Made by a program: the position numbers and the translations under genes
Shown here: piece after piece, positions 58,884-64,000 of the stretch
Layout of the letters: each line of letters starts with the position of its first letter
How positions within the stretch are numbered: the first letter of the stretch is position 1
The notes under the pieces: model-generated
The model's database searches: none
Told to the model about the DNA's origin: nothing
The model's input: only the letters and a program-made list of their open reading frames with translations
Assembly (NCBI GenBank): GCA_014529385.2
Contig: CM043952.1
Location: 59,627,119-59,691,118 of the forward strand
Direction of reading: 5' to 3'
From: Adiantum capillus-veneris
Lineage: Eukaryota; Streptophyta; Polypodiopsida; Polypodiales; Pteridaceae
Length of the DNA stretch: 64,000 nt

Positions 58884-59857
58884 ATCCCTTAGTAGTGATT
58901 GGTATAGTATTGGATTCATCACCCTCAAAGTATTGTCCCAACTTGTTAACAGGTATTTCTATAACAAGGTTCTCATCTAGGTTGGGTTGTGGATCTAAGT
59001 GTTCCTCCTCTATTGGCATCTCCCCAGCTCCATTCATCTGTGCAAATTGTGGTAGCCCAAACTTCAGTTCTCCATTGAGGAAGGCTCGAAGAGCTGAGAC
59101 TAGCTCAGGGTCTTTATATAGTTTGGACATGATGGTGGTTCTAAATTCTGAAGACATGAAATCCATCAATTTGGCAATGTTTAACAGAACCTTTTGGCCT
59201 TGAGTCCCTTGACGTGGGGAAGATGGGATCTCCATTTCTTCGATAGGATGAGGTAGTCCCTTTGTAAACATTCTTTCCATCAAGAAGTGAGTACGCCCAC
59301 TTTCCCATGACTTTAAGTCACTCTCTTCTTGGATGACACTAGGTATGGCTAAGGGTCTATGGACTTTCCAAGGTTGTTGTTGCGTAGGGAACATTGTGTC
59401 TGTAATATGGATCTATCTAGGTGCTGGCTCTAGATCCCTTTGGGTATCTTCTACCAAACTCCTTAATTGCTTGACTCGCTCAATCTCCTCTGTAGGGTTT
59501 GGATAAGTTCCTATCTTCTTCTTGGATCCTGGCCATTGTGGCTCATGAAGATCTTCCTTGTTGGTTTCTATGTTAGTGTTCATTTTGGTCTCCATGGTTT
59601 CACCTGAATCAGAATCTTCTTCAGCGTCGTTCATATATATGGGGTCGTCACCAGTCCCTATGTTGGTCTTTGAACTGGGGTCTGACTTCGCTGCTTTTTG
59701 CGATCTCTTTCTTCGTGTTTTTTTCTTTTTCTGAGATTGGGCAATTGATCCCGTGTCTCTTTCCTCAAGAATATAGTTCTGTTTTTGGAGCATCGATCGT
59801 ATGCGTACATTTACTGGTACCACAGGTGTACTTGGTGATGGCTCCTCGGTAACTTCA
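58864..59857 (-). pseudogene. Gag-like ORF of Ty3 element 2
   Basis: One frame from the copia insertion point (59857) to the TGA at about 58866, with a TAG at 59415-59413. It is Lys/Arg-rich early (SQKKKKTRRKRSQKAA), then acidic, then contains VLLNIAKLMDFMSSEFRTT and DPELVSALRAFLNGELKFGL. I see no zinc knuckle and no clear Retrotrans_gag domain, so gag is assigned from position only. Copia C interrupts its 5' part. Confidence 0.55.
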
Positions 59858-60084
59858 TGTTACCATATACATGTGGTAGTGATGTGTGTGAACACACTAG
59901 GACCGCCGGGGCATTTTTCCCCTCTTTAGGAGGTTTTTTCCCACGTGCATTGTATATACGCCCATCACTCTAGGGCTATCTATCTTTCCATTGCACACTA
60001 AGTTATACACTCTCTATTGTGTGCCTTGAGCTTCCTTCGTCTTCTCCAAGCTGTGTGTGCTTCTCTGCAACCCTAATTCCAACA
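59858..60084 (+). repeat. 5' LTR of copia C
   Basis: 227 bp, starting TGTTACCATATACATG and ending ATTCCAACA. A PBS follows after two bases. Confidence 0.85.
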
Positions 60085-60086
60085 AT

Positions 60087-60098
60087 TGGTATCAGAGC
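60087..60098 (+). promoter_or_regulatory. Primer-binding site of copia C
   Basis: TGGTATCAGAGC, the same tRNA-iMet type used by copia B and the LARD-like element. Confidence 0.92.
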
Positions 60099-60381
60099 AG
60101 GTCACGTCCTCCCGGGGCTAGTCGCCAGCTGCTCCAGCACACGCCTGCTCACTTTCTCCGATTTCAGGGAACTTTGGATTTGGGCTCATTTCGGCCTCCG
60201 TTTCCACTACAGGCAGTACTGCACAGGCTATTTCGTCATTTTGTGCAGAATTTCTATCAGTGCCGTTTTCTACATAACAGGTGCCTTATAGTCTTCTACG
60301 GTCTGTGCTATATAGCGCAGGTTGTTCTCGCTCCATTTCTCCTATTTTCGGGCAATTTTCACATCAGGTGCAGCATTTACC

Positions 60382-61857
60382 ATGGCTGACAATAACAATA
60401 CATATGTGTTCAAGATGTTTGCTGCTGAGGATGGGTTGGATGGGGACAACTACCCTATGTGGGCTTATATGATGCAACATATTCTTGTGTCAAAGGGTGT
60501 CTGGAACATTGTGCAGGGCATTGATGTACGTCCCGGTTCTGAGAATGTAGGCGATGTTGAGGATGTTGCAGGTTTTGCTGCAAGGATTGCAGTTGTTAGA
60601 GTTGTTTTGCCTACGACAGAACAAGCTTGTTGGGATGTTAAGGATGCGCAGGCTCATGCATTGATTGCGTTGTCTGTGAAGCGCACCATTGTTCCTCACA
60701 TCCGTTCAACAAAATCTGCAAAACAGGCTTGGGATATTTTAGCAGGTCTTTATGCAAGCCGCAATGAGGCTAAAATTGCTTTGCTGCATAAAGAGCTGGA
60801 GTCGAAGATTATGCATGAGGAAGATGATATGGACACTTTCCTTGCTAGTGTCAAGGATATCAATGAGCAACTCATTTCTGCAGGTGAAGTCATTTCGGAC
60901 AGTTCCCTAGTGTAGACTGTTCTTGATGCCTTACCAGATTCCTACCAGACTTTTGCTAGTACTTGGAGACTGATGACCCAAGGAAATCCTGAAGTTGTCA
61001 AGTTTGATGCATTATGCACATTGCTGTTGCAAGAGTCACTGTCCAGAAAAAACAGGACTAGACAGCGTGCAGTTGAACAGGCTTTGATTGCTTCTCAAAG
61101 AAAGGGTGGTAACAGTAATGCAGCCACTTCTTATGGTTCTGCTGCGAGTGGCAAAAATTATGTTCCTAATGCTTCTGCTGGCAGCACTTTGTCTGGTAAT
61201 TTTGGTGATAAGGGCAAAAAGAAGATGCGTTGCCATTATTGTAAAGCCAATGATCACTTGATCAAGTCGTGTCCTAAGTTGAAGGCCAAAGAGGCTAAGA
61301 AGAAAGAGGGTGGTTCCACTGCAAATGCTGGTTCCACTACAAATGCAGCCATTGTTGAGTCTTCTGTGAAAGGAGATTGTGTTGCTGATGTTGATGCAGA
61401 ATGGGCTTTTAGCGCAGAGTGCACTTACAATCCTGCTGTCCATGATGCATGCTTGTTAGTTGCTGCAGATTCACATGTGTGGTATTTCGACAGTGGTGCT
61501 ACAAAGCACATTACCTCACATCGTGAATTGTTTACCTCTCTCAAGTTTGTCCCTCATGGGAATTCAGTCACTTGTGCCAACAACGCCTCTTATCCAGTTC
61601 AGGGAGTTGGAAAGATTGTGCTCACTGCTGCTAATGGCAGTTCCTTCACACTTGTTGATGCACTTTATATACCTGGGATCAAGAAGAATCTCTTGTCTGT
61701 ATCCGCACTTGCTAGACTTGGACTTGTAGTCAAATTTGTGGATGACAGATGTACAGTTCATGATCTCAGTTTTGGTGATGAAATTGTTGCATCTGGGCTT
61801 TTGTGCCGTGGGCTGTATAAGCTCACTTTGTATGACAAGTGTGGAAAAAAAAAATGA
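60382..61857 (+). pseudogene. Copia C gag and protease
   Basis: The ATG at 60382 starts MADNNNTYVFKMFAAED, followed by the gag core (NYPMWAYMMQHIL, LESKIMHEEDDMDTFLASVK), TAG at 60913-60915, and the same frame on to a CX2CX4HX4C knuckle (CHYCKANDHLIKSC, about 61231-61272). Protease has WYFDSGATKHITS (about 61480) and IKKNLLSVSALA. A TGA at 61855-61857 after a 10-A run (61846-61855) closes this part, but the frame stays open beyond it. Both stops look like single-base changes (CAG to TAG, TGG to TGA). Confidence 0.9.
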
Positions 61858-64000
61858 AATGCTGTTGCAGATTCAAGGGCTATTTCAGATGCAAAACTTT
61901 GGCATGCACGTTTTGGTCATCTAAATTTTGCCAGTTTGCTGCGTTTGCAAAAATCTGATATGGTTGCTTCTTTGCCACCTCTTGAAGCACCTGTCAAACA
62001 TGTTTGTGAAGGCTATATTTTGGGTAAGATGCAGCGTTCTAAATTTCCAAAGGATGGTTCAGTTCAGGCCACATGCAGGTTGCAGCTTGTGCATAGTGAT
62101 GTTTGTGGGCCCATGCAAACTCCGTCGTTGGGCAATTACCTGTACTTCGTGACTTTCATTGATGATTACTCCAGGCATGCATGGGTATTTCCGCTTAAAG
62201 CGAAGTGTGAAGTTTTTATGTGCTTCAAACAATTTCTGGCTATGGCTGAAAATATCTCGAAATGTACTATGGGCACCCTCCGTTCCGATCGAGGGGGGGA
62301 GTATATATCTCATGAATTTAATGCATTTCTGGCTAGTCATGGGATAAAACACCAATGTACAGTGCCTTATACGCCTCAGCAAAATGGTGTTGCTGAGAGG
62401 AAAAACAGGTCACTGATGGAAATGGCACGATGTATGGTCAAAAGTCAAGCTTTACCGCATTCTTTTTGGCTTGAGGCCATCATGTGTGCCACTTATGTAC
62501 TTAACAGGTGTCCTACGAAAGCTTTGCAGTCTATTACTCCATATGAAGCGTGGCATGATAGAAAGCCTTCTATTGAGCACATGCGTGTTTTTGGCTGTTT
62601 GGCATATGATTTGATGCCACAAGTACAGCGCAAAAAATTGGATGATAAGGCTGTCAAATGTATTTTTGTTGGTTATAGTGCTGAAAGCAAAGATTACAGG
62701 TTGTATCATCCGCAAACAAAACGTATTCTGGTTTCTCGGGATGTAGTGTTTGTGGAAGACTCTGTTCAGCCCTTGCTGTCATGTACTAGAGACAGTAATG
62801 TAAGCTCACAGGACATTTATGACACTTTGTTGCCTCTTTTCAGTGGTGGAAATATGAATGTAAGTTCCAATGAGGCAAATGTACAGCCTATGGGGGTTTC
62901 TGAAAATGTTCTAGATCAGCCTATTACTGATGCAGATGTACATGATATACTTGATGAGGAAAGGGCTGAAAATGAGCAGGCTAGAGGTATGCCAAAATGG
63001 CTGGTGCACACTTTGCGTGACAGTAAATTGGATGCACCTTTGTCTAGTCGTACTCGTTCAGGCTCTCGCCATGCATGTTATGCATCAGATTGTTATGCTT
63101 TGGCTGTGTCTAGCTTACATGATGTTGAGGAGCCTCTGACTTTTGATGAAGCACAAAATTCAGAAAATTGGATGGCTGCCATGCAATTAGAATATGAAGC
63201 ACTTATAGAGAATGACACATGGACTTTATGTGATTTGCCTCCTGGCAAAAAGGCCATTGGTACGAAGTGGGTTTACAAGTTGAAACGCAAGCCGGATGGT
63301 GAGATCGATCGCCATAAGGCTCGACTTGTTGCAAAGGGTTATGCACAGCAAAAAGGCATACATTATGAAGAGACTTTTGCTCCCACTTGTCGTATGACTA
63401 CTGTGCATTTTCTATGTGCATTGGCAGCTCATTTTGGTTGGGATGTACATCAATCATACATTGTTACTGCTTTCTTGAATAGTGACATATTTGAGGAAGT
63501 TTATGTAACGCAGCCTCGCGGTTTTGTCATAAAAGGACAAGAGGACAAAGTGTGCAAATGTAACAAGGCTTTGTATGGGTTGAAGCAATCTCCTCGTTCT
63601 TGGTATGAGAAAGCTCACACTCATTTGGTCAAACAAGGCTTTCGTAACAGTCCAACAGAAAGCACATTGTATGTAAAGCGTGAGGGTGATGTACTTCTCA
63701 TTGTGGTTATTTATGTTGATGATTTGTTGATCACTGGGCCAAATGAGAGACATATTGCTGAATTTAAGGCTGATTTGAATGCTACTTTCAAGATGAAAGA
63801 TTTGGGGCTGTTGCATCATTATTTGGGCATACAGTTTAAGCAGTGTGATGGTGGTATTGCCTTGTGTCAGAAAAGTTACATAGAGACATTGCTATGTAAG
63901 TTTGGACTTGAGTATTGCAAAACTATTGCCACTCCCATGGAAACAGGTTTGAAGTTGAGTCTACATGATGCTGGTGATCCTGCTGATGTCACTCTTTTCC
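61858..64000 (+). pseudogene. Copia C integrase and RT, running off the window
   Basis: The frame is open for over 700 codons to the window end. The HHCC finger reads KLWHARFGHLN ... VCEGYILGKM, with the last Cys of CxxC replaced by Tyr. The integrase core has HSDVCGPM, LRSDRGGEYISHEF and PQQNGVAERKN, so DDE is intact. RT has WVYKLKRKPDGE, YALYGLKQSPRSWYE and IYVDDLLITG, but motif A reads HQSYIVTAFLN where copia elements have QMDVKTAFLN, so the catalytic Asp is Tyr. The reading frame is therefore long but the polymerase is predicted inactive. Confidence 0.9.

Larger units (their letters stand above)
52710..59857 (-). mobile_element. Ty3 element 2 with accessory 3' coding region
   Basis: Minus-strand order is gag-like ORF, retropepsin, RT, RNase H, integrase, a second retropepsin-like domain, a WVPK-repeat region, an acidic small ORF, PPT and LTR. 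The 5' side is cut at 59857 by copia C, which interrupts the gag-like frame. The 5' LTR and PBS are beyond the window. Many stops and frameshifts mark pol as inactive, while the last small ORF is open. Confidence 0.88.
59858..64000 (+). mobile_element. Copia element (C), 5' part
   Basis: A complete 5' LTR, PBS and gag to RT are visible, and the element runs off the window. It is inserted in the gag-like frame of Ty3 element 2. The expected left duplication is CTTCA (59853-59857), which could be confirmed only past 64000. Confidence 0.93.

Overview
This window is plant nuclear DNA made almost entirely of nested, decaying transposable elements. There is no rRNA, tRNA, CRISPR array, prokaryotic operon or clearly intact host gene. 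The families present (Ty1/copia, Ty3, plant LINEs with a zf-RVT-type tail, CACTA/En-Spm elements with TNP2/DUF4218/DUF4216 and Ptta/En-Spm genes) and a decayed PPR array show a land plant. Very long (CT)n tracts and the wording of the PPR motifs make me lean towards a seed-free vascular plant such as a fern, but that is a guess.

Layout. 1-3390 (minus): a broken Ty3 gag, an unidentified coding-like stretch and a Ty3 RT scrap. 4092-14411: one 10.3 kb LTR element without recognisable gag-pol, with two 456-bp LTRs and a CCAGC target-site duplication (TSD). Nested inside it is a 4.6 kb CACTA element (8064-12663, TSD ATT) that keeps an open Ptta/En-Spm gene, a TNP2 C-terminal remnant and a captured heavy-metal-associated (HMA) domain fragment. 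14412-17060: non-coding sequence and a LINE scrap. 17061-20090: a truncated sister of that CACTA, itself split by a deleted copia element (18236-20040, TSD TGTAT). 20091-34346: three LINE remnants or tails, MITE-like repeats, local duplications and many microsatellites. 34347-47604: a second CACTA family (TSD CGT) with a nearly full TNP2 gene, a second gene split by a complete 5.2 kb copia element (35334-40538, TSD GTCTA), and a 173-bp satellite array. 48031-50700: a PPR gene remnant reduced to about 13 decayed repeats. 52710-59857 (minus): a Ty3 element with PR, RT, RNase H and IN, then a second retropepsin-like domain after integrase and a short intact acidic ORF just before the polypurine tract. 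59858-64000: a copia element inserted into the gag-like ORF of that Ty3 element and running off the window.

How it fits together. TSDs fix the nesting order at four elements, and the LTR or inverted-repeat ends define their edges. Most pol genes carry stops or frameshifts, and in the copia and Ty3 elements these stops are almost all TAG, as expected from C-to-T decay of CAG codons in CHG-methylated DNA. The most unusual points are the double-protease Ty3 element with its accessory 3' ORF, the HMA fragment captured in a CACTA element, and the satellite array within the second CACTA element.
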